Source: Candidatus Dormiibacterota bacterium (lineage in GTDB: Bacteria > Chloroflexota > Dormibacteria > Dormibacterales > Dormibacteraceae). Taken from it: a stretch of DNA of 13,133 bases. The stretch lies in NCBI GenBank assembly GCA_955652585.1, contig CATPBF010000062.1, positions 1 through 13,133 on the forward strand, written 5' to 3'. Under the pieces are notes generated by a model. The model was not told the DNA's origin, did no database searches, and saw nothing but the letters and a program-made list of their open reading frames with translations. Below, piece by piece: positions 1 to 7,144 of this stretch (position 1 is its first letter; each line of letters begins with the position of its first letter). The position numbers and the translations under genes were made by a program.

Positions 1-444
1 CTTGATGAGCTTCGCCAGCGACGCGGCCTCATGGGGCGCAGAACCGAAGCGTCCCATCCCGGTGTCGATCTTCAGGTGTACCGGAACGACCTCGTCGCTC
101 TCGCCCAGTGCCCGCGCGAAGTCGGCGCTCGACACGCCGATGCTGAAACCGCTCGCGGCGGCCGCGAGCGCCTGGTCGGGCACCAGGCCGCCCATCACCA
201 GGATGCGCTCCACGTGGGCCAATCCAGTGAGCTCGCGCGCCTCTTCGAGGGTGGCCACCGCCAGCCACGTCGCGCCGGCGCCTAGTGCCGCCCGCGCGAC
301 CGGTACCGCGCCGTGGCCATATCCGTTCGCCTTGACGACCGCGATCAACCGCGTCCCCTGGGGTACGTGGGCGAGGATGCGGGCGGCGTTGGCGCGCACA
401 GCGCGCAGGTCGATGTCCGCCCAGCGAAGAGCTGTAACGCTCAG
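1..444 (-). CDS. alr: Alanine racemase, N-terminal part (cut by window edge)
   Basis: PLP-dependent racemase that converts L-alanine to D-alanine for peptidoglycan; cytosolic. The minus-strand reading has the classic fold-III start: WADIDLRAVRAN at about residues 8-19, then VVKANGYGHGA, with the PLP lysine at about residue 38. Further in is HLKIDTGMGRFG, the conserved barrel motif. About 148 residues are visible; the family is usually 360-390, so the C-terminal domain lies outside the window. The start is odd. No ATG, GTG or TTG precedes the WADID motif in this frame. The best candidate is CTG at 442-444, which overlaps the TGA of the upstream acpS-nnrD gene, with a weak AGGG upstream. The next GTG (the V of RAVRAN) would delete part of the conserved N-terminus. 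Identity is secure; the exact start is not. Confidence 0.93.
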   Translation of the reverse strand, partial: MSVTALRWADIDLRAVRANAARILAHVPQGTRLIAVVKANGYGHGAVPVARAALGAGATWLAVATLEEARELTGLAHVERILVMGGLVPDQALAAAASGFSIGVSSADFARALGESDEVVPVHLKIDTGMGRFGSAPHEAASLAKLIK

Positions 445-1670
445 AGGCCGCCCTGGCGGAGGACATGCATGACGAGGGGGAGCTCCGGCAGCAGGTCGCT
501 CGCCAGCAACCCCGCATCGCCGAGGCGCTGCGAGATGCGACGGCCGGCGGCGGCGTGGACGTAAACGCCGCTGACAGCGGCCGCATACGGATCAGAACCC
601 TGCGCGATGAATGCGGCGATCACGCCAGACAGGACGTCGCCGGTGCCACCCGTCGCCAACGCCGGGACCTCATGAGGGTCCTCGCTGAGACGGCCGTCGG
701 GATGCGCGACCAGCGTGTGGGCGCCCTTAAGGACGATGATCGCCCCCCACTCCTTGGCCGCCCTGCGTGCGGCCCCGGCCCGATCAGCCTGGATCGCCTC
801 GGTCGTCTTGCCCAACAGCCGACCCATCTCGCCTGGGTGCGGCGTCAAGACCCGGTTCTTGCCCAGGCGAGTCTTCTTGCGAGCGGAGGCGGCGAGAGCG
901 GTGAGCGCGTCCGCGTCCAGCACCAGCGGGCATTCCGCGTGCAGTGCGAGGTCGAGGATCAGGCGCCAGGTGGAGCGGTCTCTGCCCAGCCCCGGCCCGA
1001 TGACGCCGACTTCGGCAGTCGCCAGCTGGCGCAGCACGGAGTCATACGCCGCATGGCCGACGGCACCCGGCGCCACCTCCGGCATCGGGGTGGCCATGAC
1101 CTCGGTGCATTTGGCGGCCAGGATCGGATAGATCGTTTCCGCGACCAGCAGCCGGACCAGGCCGGCGCCGGCACGGGCCGCGCCGGTGGCGCTGAGATAA
1201 GCCGCCCCGGTGAAGCCGAGGCTCCCGGCGAGCACCACGACGGTCCCGAAGGTGCCCTTGTGGGCGTCACGTGGGCGGTCGGGAAGGATGACCGATTCCG
1301 GCGCCGGCAGGAGGACGTCGACCGCGTCCGGCATCTCGAGGTGCGAAGTCGCGACGGCCAGGCCGCCGTGGTGCGTGATGCTCACTTCGACGCGCGCGCC
1401 GCGGTGGTCGCCGAGCAGCCTCACCCTCGGCGCACCGGCCGGGCCCGGCAGGACCTCGATGCGCCGACGCGGGAAGCAGATGCCGGTGCCGTCGAAGCAT
1501 TTGATCACTGCCTCTTTGGCCGCCCAGCGCCCGGCCAGGCGCTCGGAGTTGGTGCCGGTATAGGCGAGCTCGGCGGGGGTGTAGACCTTGTTCAGGAAAC
1601 CGCGACCGGACCGTTTGACCGCGAGCGCGATTCGCTCCACCGAGACGGCGTCGACGCCGATGCGCTGCAT
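441..1670 (-). CDS. Fused holo-ACP synthase / ADP-dependent NAD(P)HX dehydratase
   Basis: Predicted bifunctional protein of 409 residues. Residues 1-112 are a complete AcpS domain (4'-phosphopantetheine transfer to acyl carrier protein): GVDAVSVERI at 5-14 with metal ligand D7, and GRWAAKEAVIKCF at 47-59 with E53. After a short linker, residues ~120-409 are an NnrD (YjeF C-terminal, ribokinase-like) domain that repairs hydrated NAD(P)H using ADP. Its motifs are GTFGTVVVLAGS, GAARAGAGLVRL, GPGLGR, LTPHPGEMGRLLG and ATGGTGDVLSG with the catalytic Asp at about 345. NnrD is usually fused to an N-terminal NnrE epimerase; here AcpS takes that place. The ATG at 1668-1670 was chosen because it begins exactly at the AcpS start. 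The frame is open further upstream, but only through a repeat and into glmS. It lies between glmS and alr in the same direction. Confidence 0.9.
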   Translation of the reverse strand: MQRIGVDAVSVERIALAVKRSGRGFLNKVYTPAELAYTGTNSERLAGRWAAKEAVIKCFDGTGICFPRRRIEVLPGPAGAPRVRLLGDHRGARVEVSITHHGGLAVATSHLEMPDAVDVLLPAPESVILPDRPRDAHKGTFGTVVVLAGSLGFTGAAYLSATGAARAGAGLVRLLVAETIYPILAAKCTEVMATPMPEVAPGAVGHAAYDSVLRQLATAEVGVIGPGLGRDRSTWRLILDLALHAECPLVLDADALTALAASARKKTRLGKNRVLTPHPGEMGRLLGKTTEAIQADRAGAARRAAKEWGAIIVLKGAHTLVAHPDGRLSEDPHEVPALATGGTGDVLSGVIAAFIAQGSDPYAAAVSGVYVHAAAGRRISQRLGDAGLLASDLLPELPLVMHVLRQGGL

Positions 1671-1700
1671 AGCCTCATTTTGGGCGACCTTGCCTAGCTC

Positions 1701-1739
1701 ACGCCCTCTCCCTAACCCTCCCCCCTTCGGGGGGAGGGG
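1701..1739. repeat. GC-rich hairpin, likely dispersed repeat unit
   Basis: Between glmS and acpS-nnrD. Positions 1716-1725 and 1729-1738 form a perfect 10-bp stem (three C, T, six C against six G, A, three G) around a TTC loop. A pyrimidine-rich CCCTCTCCCTAA flank lies beside it. This layout resembles short palindromic elements found dispersed in many GC-rich genomes. With no U-run after the stem on either strand, it is not a canonical intrinsic terminator, although it could still pause polymerase or protect the glmS transcript end. Copy number cannot be judged from one window. Confidence 0.6.
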
Positions 1740-1740
1740 A

Positions 1741-3585
1741 TTACTCGACGGTGACTGACTTCGCCAGGTTGCGGGGCTGGTCGACGTTCTCGCCGAGCTC
1801 GACCGCAACGTGGTACGCGAACAGCTGCAGCATGACCGTGTTCAGGATCGCGGCAGAAACTTCCTCCACCGCAGGCATCTCGAAAACGTCCGTGGCCACG
1901 CCGTCCAGCGACCTGTCGCCCTCGGTGATGAGGGCAAGCACAGGAGCGCTGCGTGCGACGATCTCGTGGACGTTGCTCACCATCTTGTCCTTGGTCGCGC
2001 TCGCCGTACAGATCGCGATGACAGGGAACTTGTCGTCGAGCAATGCGATGGGGCCGTGCTTAAGCTCACCGCCGGTCGTGCCCTCGGCGTGGATGTACGA
2101 GATCTCCTTCAGCTTCAAAGCGCCCTCGAGTGCGACTGGGTAGCTGAGGCCGCGGCCGAAGTACATGAAGTTGCGGTAGCCGGCGTATCGGTGCGCAATC
2201 TTGGCGATCTCTTTCTCGCGCTCCACGAGCTCACGGACCTGGTCCGGAAGCGCGCGGAAGGCGGCCACGAGCTCGCGCCGGCGCTCGAGCGACACGCGGC
2301 CGTTGACGGTCGCCAGGCGAAGGCTCAGCAGGCTGAGGCTGGCCATGTGAGCGGCCAGCGTCTTGGTCGAAGCGACGCAGATCTCCGGTCCCGAATGCAG
2401 GTAGATGGCGCCGTCCGCATCGCGAGCCGCCGAGCTCGCGAAGACATTCGTGACGGCCACGGTGAGCGCGCCGCGCTCCTTGGCGCGATGCAGGCCCACG
2501 AGCGTGTCAGCCGTCTCACCTGATTGAGTGAGAACGACGGCAAGCGTCTTCGGTCCAAATGTCGGACGGCGGTAGCGGAACTCCGAAGCATCCACCGCGC
2601 GCGCCGGCATACCGGCCCAGTCCTCGATCAGGTACTCGCCGACCATGGCGGCGTGCCGCGATGTGCCCATGCCCAAAAGGACGACTTCTTCGTACGTCCG
2701 CAGCTTCTTGTCATCGACCTCGAATTCGCGGAAGGAGACGATGCCGTCGTCGGTGAGCCGCCCGCGCATCGCGTTGGCAACGGCCTCGGGTGTCTCGTGA
2801 ATCTCCTTGAGCATGAAGTGCGCGAATCCGCCCTTCTGCGCCTGGCTCACGTCCCAGTCCACGTGGATGAGCTTCGGCTTGACCGTGATCCCGTCGAGGG
2901 TGGAGACCTCAGCACCGAGAGGCGTGACCGCCGCGACCTCGCCCTCGCCGAGGACGAGAACGCGCTTGGTGTACGGGATGATGGCGGTGATGTCCGACGC
3001 GATGTAGTACTCGTGGTCGCCCAGGCCGACGACGAGCGGTGCGTTCAGCCGGGCGCCGATCAACAGCTCGGGGTCATCGGTGGAGAACATCGCGAGGGCG
3101 TACGCGCCATGGATGCGCTTGAGCGCGGCGCGCACCGCGGCCAGGAAGTCACCCTTGTAGTTGGCCTCGATCAGGTGCGGCACGACCTCGGTGTCGGTCT
3201 CTGATGTGAACTCGTGGCCGGCGGCCTCGAGCTCGGCCTTCAGCTCGGCGAAGTTCTCGATGATGCCGTTGTGGACGACGAAGATCTTGCCGTGGCAGTC
3301 CGTGTGAGGGTGGGCGTTGATGTAGGTCGGCTTGCCGTGGGTCGCCCAGCGGGTGTGGCCGATGCCCAGATGGCCCGTCGGCATGTTGGCCTTGAGCTTC
3401 TCGATCAGGGTGTCGACCTTGGCTTCTGACTTGGTCAGGCTCGTGTGGTGCGGCTTGCCGGGCTTGGGGAGCTCCAGCACGGCCACGCCGGCCGAGTCGT
3501 AGCCCCGGTACTCGAGTCGCTTCAGGCTCTCCATCAAGATCGGGGTGGCCTCGCGGTCGCCCAGGTAGCCGATGATCCCGCACAT
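1741..3585 (-). CDS. glmS: Glutamine-fructose-6-phosphate aminotransferase (GlmS)
   Basis: Makes glucosamine-6-phosphate from fructose-6-phosphate and glutamine, the first committed step to UDP-GlcNAc and peptidoglycan; cytosolic. At 614 residues it is the normal full length. The N-terminal glutaminase has the nucleophile C2 in MCGIIGYLG, HTRWATHG at 77-84, HNGIIEN at 105-111 and SETDTE at 128-133. Two SIS sugar-isomerase domains follow: GTSRHAA at 307-313 and TQSGETADT at 353-361, then GRGLSYPVALEGALKLKE and GELKHGPIAL near 506-515. It ends in the family's typical DQPRNLAKSVTVE. The start is fixed by the need for Cys directly after Met. A possible AGGAG lies about 13 nt upstream, farther than usual. 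It is preceded by an 82-bp gap after cdaR and followed by acpS-nnrD. Confidence 0.98.
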   Translation of the reverse strand: MCGIIGYLGDREATPILMESLKRLEYRGYDSAGVAVLELPKPGKPHHTSLTKSEAKVDTLIEKLKANMPTGHLGIGHTRWATHGKPTYINAHPHTDCHGKIFVVHNGIIENFAELKAELEAAGHEFTSETDTEVVPHLIEANYKGDFLAAVRAALKRIHGAYALAMFSTDDPELLIGARLNAPLVVGLGDHEYYIASDITAIIPYTKRVLVLGEGEVAAVTPLGAEVSTLDGITVKPKLIHVDWDVSQAQKGGFAHFMLKEIHETPEAVANAMRGRLTDDGIVSFREFEVDDKKLRTYEEVVLLGMGTSRHAAMVGEYLIEDWAGMPARAVDASEFRYRRPTFGPKTLAVVLTQSGETADTLVGLHRAKERGALTVAVTNVFASSAARDADGAIYLHSGPEICVASTKTLAAHMASLSLLSLRLATVNGRVSLERRRELVAAFRALPDQVRELVEREKEIAKIAHRYAGYRNFMYFGRGLSYPVALEGALKLKEISYIHAEGTTGGELKHGPIALLDDKFPVIAICTASATKDKMVSNVHEIVARSAPVLALITEGDRSLDGVATDVFEMPAVEEVSAAILNTVMLQLFAYHVAVELGENVDQPRNLAKSVTVE

Positions 3586-3605
3586 ATCTATTCAGTAACT
3601 CCTAG

Positions 3606-3651
3606 CCTGGGTTTTTAGACCTTTTCTTTAACGCCTGGAACGGGACCCAGG
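3606..3651 (-). promoter_or_regulatory. Inverted repeats in the glmS leader
   Basis: In the 82-bp gap between cdaR and glmS, CCTGGGT (3606-3612) and ACCCAGG (3645-3651) form a perfect 7-bp inverted repeat. A third copy of the core, CCTGG at 3634-3638, can pair with the same right arm as a smaller stem with an 8-nt loop. In the minus-strand transcript the two stems are mutually exclusive. This could be a leader switch, an operator, or chance in GC-rich DNA. No glmS ribozyme fits in so short a gap, and no clear -10/-35 pair was found. Confidence 0.3.
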
Positions 3652-3667
3652 TTACGGGATGTGCCCC

Positions 3668-4648
3668 CTAAGGCGAGGGCGAGGCGCAGTTCGGGTTCTT
3701 CGAGATCGCGTAGGTCACCCTGGCCGTGGTAGCCGAACCTGTGACGCCGGCCGGCAGCGGCGGAATCGCGATCCTGAAGGTGAAGTCAGAGGTGTGCTGG
3801 CTCAAATCGACCGCGGGCAGGGTGATCGTTGTGATGTTGGGCACGGCGTCGGAGGGGCCGCTGATAACGATCGCGCTCGGGTCGATGGCGATGCTCGTCA
3901 CTCGGTAGCAGGTCGGCGGCGGGTTGGACGGCGGCGCATCGATGAGGGTCACCTGGCGGCTCGTGGTCCCGGATTTGGCCTCGATATGGATCGAAACGGT
4001 GTTGATGTCCATGCCGAGTTTTGGCACTGTATTCGCCGTCAAGTAGTCGAGGGAAGTTCCGTTCTGCTCCAGGACGACAGGTGCGCTCGGGAAATCATTC
4101 GGCGAACCGGCGACTGGCAGTGGATAGTCCGCATAGGCCTTCAGGTTCTCCTCCCAGCTAGCGGGACCGTCAAACGTCACGGTGCAAGGCGGGGGCGGAC
4201 CTGAGCATTGCGCCTCTTGCTTGGTGATCTGCCATCCCAAAGCAGCCCCCTTCGGGATGCGAGCGAGCACCGCAAGCTGGATCACATGTCGCGCGTCGAT
4301 GTTGAGCGTGATGGGGGTGGCCTGGACGAAGACGCCGTTGATCACCGACTTCCCCACCAGGTTCACCTTGACGCTTGGGCCGGTCGAGGCGGCCTTGCTG
4401 ACGTCTGCGTTCGCCAACGTGTTGCCGGCGTTCGCCGCACTGACCAGGTCGGCCAATCCCGTGACTGTGACGGTGGTCTGTTTCGGGGGATTGATCAGGA
4501 TCAGGCCGGGCGGCACCGTGTAATTGATGCCCACCTTCATCGTTACCGAGGTGGGTGGGTTCTGCGAGAACGCGAACGCGGCCAGCATCAACACCGCCAG
4601 GCCCAGTGCTAGCAGCTTCAGCCTCCAATCGTCCGTGATCCAGCTCAC
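3668..4648 (-). CDS. cdaR: YbbR-domain protein, CdaR-like regulator of diadenylate cyclase
   Basis: Membrane-anchored extracytoplasmic protein of 326 residues. In Firmicutes, CdaR binds the membrane cyclase CdaA and modulates c-di-AMP synthesis. The N-terminus DDWRLKLLALGLAVLMLAAFAF (shown here as DDWRLKLLAL plus a hydrophobic run to about residue 28) is the typical YbbR single anchor. The rest is beta-rich with Pro-rich linkers and repeats in the YbbR style, such as VPPGLILINPPKQTTVTVTG and PSAIVISGPSDAVPNITTI. The start is GTG at 4646-4648, which overlaps the cdaA stop as GTGA, so the two are probably translationally coupled. Family assignment rests on the anchor, the repeats and the cdaA neighbour. 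Sequence conservation in YbbR proteins is low, so the regulatory role is inferred. Confidence 0.85.
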   Translation of the reverse strand: MSWITDDWRLKLLALGLAVLMLAAFAFSQNPPTSVTMKVGINYTVPPGLILINPPKQTTVTVTGLADLVSAANAGNTLANADVSKAASTGPSVKVNLVGKSVINGVFVQATPITLNIDARHVIQLAVLARIPKGAALGWQITKQEAQCSGPPPPCTVTFDGPASWEENLKAYADYPLPVAGSPNDFPSAPVVLEQNGTSLDYLTANTVPKLGMDINTVSIHIEAKSGTTSRQVTLIDAPPSNPPPTCYRVTSIAIDPSAIVISGPSDAVPNITTITLPAVDLSQHTSDFTFRIAIPPLPAGVTGSATTARVTYAISKNPNCASPSP

Positions 4649-5565
4649 TCGTCCCTTTCCTTGTCTCCGTGCTTTGCTTTTTCTCCGTCGCCGGCTTGTC
4701 CATTGGACCTGCCGTTGAGGAAGCCGAGCAGTCCATTGCCGCGAGACATGCGCGCAGGCACTTTCACGCTGACGCGGCGCCGCAGCCCATCTGCGTCGAG
4801 GTTGCGGGTGATCTTGCCCTCCTCGATCACGGAGATCGCCCCGGTCTCCTCAGAGACTACGAGCACCAGGGCGTCCGATGCCAGAGACAGCCCGAAGGCG
4901 GCGCGGTGACGAGTACCAAGGCGCTCCCTGACGACGCCCTCCTCTGGGAGTGGCAGCAAGCACCCGGCCGCGAGGATCTGGTTACCACGCACGATCACTG
5001 CTCCGTCGTGCAGCGGCGAGTTGGGATAGAAGATCGACTGCAGGAACTCGGCCGAGATCTCGCCGTTGATGCGGACGCCGGTGGCCACGTAGTCTTCGAG
5101 GCCGACGTCGCGCTCGAACGCAATTAGCGCGCCTGTGCGCTTGGCGCTCAAGCGCTCCGCGGCCCTGATCGTTTCCGACATGGCCTGGCTGTACTCGGGC
5201 GTGCTGAACGCGGAAAGCGGGCGGCCGAGGCGGCCGAGGCGTCCCAGCTGATCCGCCGCGCGCCGGAGCTCGGGCTGGAAGATCACGATGATCGCGATGC
5301 CCAGCAGGTACGCGCCGTTCTTGAACAGCCACGACAGCAGCAGAAGGTTGAAGGTGGTCGCCAACGCGCCGACCAATGCGAGCACGACGAGGCCGACCAG
5401 GATCTGCGTGCCCTGCGTGCCGCGCACGAGGCGGAGCACGTAATAGAGGATGATCGAGATGACGGCCACATCGATGACTTCCAGCCAGCTCAGGTGCCGG
5501 ACCACCTCTTCGAGCTGGACGAAAAACTGCAGTTGGGCTAGGCGATCGAGCAGTTGCTGGATCAT
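4645..5565 (-). CDS. cdaA: Membrane diadenylate cyclase CdaA (c-di-AMP synthase)
   Basis: Condenses two ATP into cyclic di-AMP, a second messenger controlling potassium, osmotic balance and wall homeostasis. It has 306 residues. Three N-terminal membrane segments lie at about 30-46, 54-70 and 84-97, and the DAC (DisA_N) domain covers about 120-265. The two catalytic signatures are intact: PLHDGAVIV with DGA at 187-189, and GTRHRAA with RHR at 219-221. IFQPELRRA after the last helix is also typical of the family. A short LGRLGRLGR stretch (107-115) between membrane part and cyclase comes from a tandem 9-bp DNA repeat. The tail beyond 270 is polar and probably disordered. The ATG at 5563-5565 overlaps the argF stop as ATGA, and the gene end overlaps the cdaR start, so the three genes form one unit. 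Confidence 0.96.
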   Translation of the reverse strand: MIQQLLDRLAQLQFFVQLEEVVRHLSWLEVIDVAVISIILYYVLRLVRGTQGTQILVGLVVLALVGALATTFNLLLLSWLFKNGAYLLGIAIIVIFQPELRRAADQLGRLGRLGRPLSAFSTPEYSQAMSETIRAAERLSAKRTGALIAFERDVGLEDYVATGVRINGEISAEFLQSIFYPNSPLHDGAVIVRGNQILAAGCLLPLPEEGVVRERLGTRHRAAFGLSLASDALVLVVSEETGAISVIEEGKITRNLDADGLRRRVSVKVPARMSRGNGLLGFLNGRSNGQAGDGEKAKHGDKERDE

Positions 5566-6494
5566 CGGGGTCCCATGATCTCGGCCAGCAGCGCCATCTG
5601 GGCGTAGAGCCGGTTGCCGGCCTGGTCGAAAACGATCGAGCGCGGCCCGTCGATGACTTCGTCGGTCACCTCCTCACCGCGATGCGCGGGGAGGCAGTGG
5701 AGGAACACGGCATCTTTGGCCACGTCCATGAGCTTCTTGTTGACTTGATATGGAGCGAAGATCTTGATTCGGGTCGCCCGCTGGTCTTCCTGGCCCATCG
5801 AAGCCCAGACGTCGGTGTAGACGGCGGTGGCGCCGTCGAGGGCGGCGATGTCGTTGGAGACCAGCACCTGGCTTGTGCCCGACCCGATCTTGCCTGCGCG
5901 CTCGAGAACCTGGTGCGTCGGTTCGTAGCCCGGCGGCGTGATCACAGTGAGCCGGAAACCAAGCAGGGCTGCGGCTTCGATGAGGGAGGTGGCGACGTTA
6001 TTGCCGTCGCCGATATACACGACCCGCTGCTTGCCAAGCGGGCCGGACGCCTCCTCGAGGGTCATCAGGTCCGCAAGGATCTGACAGGGATGCGAGCGAT
6101 CGGTGAGGCCGTTGATGACCGGTATCTCGGCGGCGGCCGCGAGCTCGACCAGGTCAGCGTGGCTGCGCATGCGGGCAACGATCCCGTCCACGTAGCGGTC
6201 GAGGACGCGGGCCGCGTCGTGGACGGTTTCGCGCCGGCCGAACTGGACGTCCTGCTCGCCCAGGGTGGTGGTCGTCCCGCCCAGCCGGGCGATCCCGACC
6301 TCGAACGACACCCGCGTGCGGTTCGACGGCTTCTGGAAAAGCATGGCGATGTGGCGCCCGGCCAGCGGGCGCTCCGCCCACCGGCCGGCCTTGATGGCGT
6401 GGGCGAGCTCCAGCACCGAGCGCAGCTCGGCCTGATCCAGATCCGCGACGTCCAGGAAGTCCCTTCCCCGGAGACTCGCCACTGCAGGGATCAT
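5562..6494 (-). CDS. argF: Ornithine carbamoyltransferase
   Basis: Makes citrulline from ornithine and carbamoyl phosphate in arginine synthesis; cytosolic homotrimer. It has 310 residues, the usual length. Seen in order are the carbamoyl-phosphate motif KPSNRTRVSFE (55-65), DRSHPCQILADLMT, the ornithine-side segment VYTDVWASMGQE, and HCLPAHRGEE with H266 and C267. HCLP and the DVWASMGQE motif favour ornithine over aspartate carbamoyltransferase. The phosphate-binding STRTR box reads SNRTR (57-61), a Thr-to-Asn change at a position that is usually Thr in the family. The ATG at 6492-6494 was chosen from fit to the family N-terminus; its ribosome binding site is weak (GGGG about 6 nt upstream). 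It follows the interrupted membrane-protein gene by 36 bp and overlaps cdaA by 4 bp. Confidence 0.96.
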   Translation of the reverse strand: MIPAVASLRGRDFLDVADLDQAELRSVLELAHAIKAGRWAERPLAGRHIAMLFQKPSNRTRVSFEVGIARLGGTTTTLGEQDVQFGRRETVHDAARVLDRYVDGIVARMRSHADLVELAAAAEIPVINGLTDRSHPCQILADLMTLEEASGPLGKQRVVYIGDGNNVATSLIEAAALLGFRLTVITPPGYEPTHQVLERAGKIGSGTSQVLVSNDIAALDGATAVYTDVWASMGQEDQRATRIKIFAPYQVNKKLMDVAKDAVFLHCLPAHRGEEVTDEVIDGPRSIVFDQAGNRLYAQMALLAEIMGPR

Positions 6495-6530
6495 GATGCC
6501 CCGACGGGTCGCTCTTGCGTCTTAGTGTTG

Positions 6531-7073
6531 CTAGAGCCTCGGTTTGATCAGTTCGCCGGAGACGATCGGGGAGACGGCGAGGTCCCGGGCGGAGTCGAAC
6601 TCCGGTAGCCTCGAGCGCAGCTCGGCATCATCCCTCAGGCGCAGGATCAGGTCGCGGCAAGCCGCGGGCTCGAGCCCGAAATGGGCCGGCTTGAAGCCGA
6701 ACGGCGGCTCGTTGCGGAGGCGGATCGTGAGGCGGTCGGTGACGCGGACTTTCGGCCACTAGTCGGGCTCGGAGAGCGTGATGGACTCCATAACGTCCCA
6801 GAGGGCCCGCATCTCGTGCCGGCCGTGGACGACCACGATGCGATCGCGGAAGAAGCCGAGCTTGCTCGCTGGCCAGGCCTGGAGCTGGATCGCTGCCCAG
6901 ATCGCGATGGCCGATCCTCCGAGGGCGCCCGCGCCGAGGGCAATGCCGGCAGCCCAACCCTCTGCCTCGGGGAGGCGCATCGCGACCACGGTCAGGGCGC
7001 CAAAGACCAGCGCGCCGAGGAGGCCGGAGGCGCCCAGCGTTACGATCGAATTCCGCGACCGCACGTAGATCAC
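6531..7073 (-). pseudogene. Membrane PH-like protein of unknown function, interrupted by an in-frame TAG
   Basis: Reads from GTG at 7071-7073 to TAG at 6531-6533 (181 codons), with one amber TAG at 6759-6761 (codon 105). Before it, two hydrophobic segments (about 11-33 and 39-62) precede a beta-rich stretch, GFFRDRIVVVHGRHEMRALW, which looks like the start of a bacterial PH-type domain. After the TAG the same frame continues without any stop for 75 codons. It starts WPKVRVTDRLTIRLRN and later has LRDDAELRSRLPEF, with the amino-acid and third-position bias of real coding sequence. I infer one ancestral gene with a single point change, for example CAG or GAG to TAG. The GTG has a good GGGGG site 7 nt upstream. 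It may be a truncated 104-residue protein, a readthrough product, a true pseudogene or a sequencing error. I do not recognise the family. Confidence 0.72.
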
Positions 7074-7095
7074 CGAGCAACCCCCACTGAGAGAT

Positions 7096-7124
7096 AGTGT
7101 ATGTCCGACGGGGGCGCGTGACCA
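7096..7124 (-). promoter_or_regulatory. Candidate sigma-70-type promoter for the minus-strand block
   Basis: On the minus strand, TGGTCA (7119-7124) and TACACT (7096-7101) match the -35 and -10 consensus at 4 of 6 bases each, with a 17-nt spacer. The start point would fall near 7089, upstream of the GGGGG ribosome binding site and the GTG at 7073. It lies in the 71-bp divergent gap with the acyl-CoA synthetase gene, for which no equally good promoter was found. Confidence 0.4.
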
Positions 7125-7144
7125 CCCGGGGCGAGGAGGTAGGG

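Noticed and set aside
465..1697. Long plus-strand open frame of about 410 codons opposite acpS-nnrD
   Set aside because: It is the antisense shadow of a gene with clear AcpS and NnrD motifs; its product is Arg/Gly-rich without recognisable domains.
1671..1808. Upstream extension of acpS-nnrD into glmS
   Set aside because: It would translate the GC hairpin repeat and antiparallel-frame glmS sequence; AcpS homology starts exactly at the ATG at 1670.
3586..3667. glmS ribozyme or other large riboswitch before glmS
   Set aside because: The gap is only 82 bp and lacks the ribozyme core; only short inverted repeats are present.
5682..6608. Plus-strand open frame of about 308 codons opposite argF
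   Set aside because: argF on the minus strand is unmistakable; this frame has no family features.
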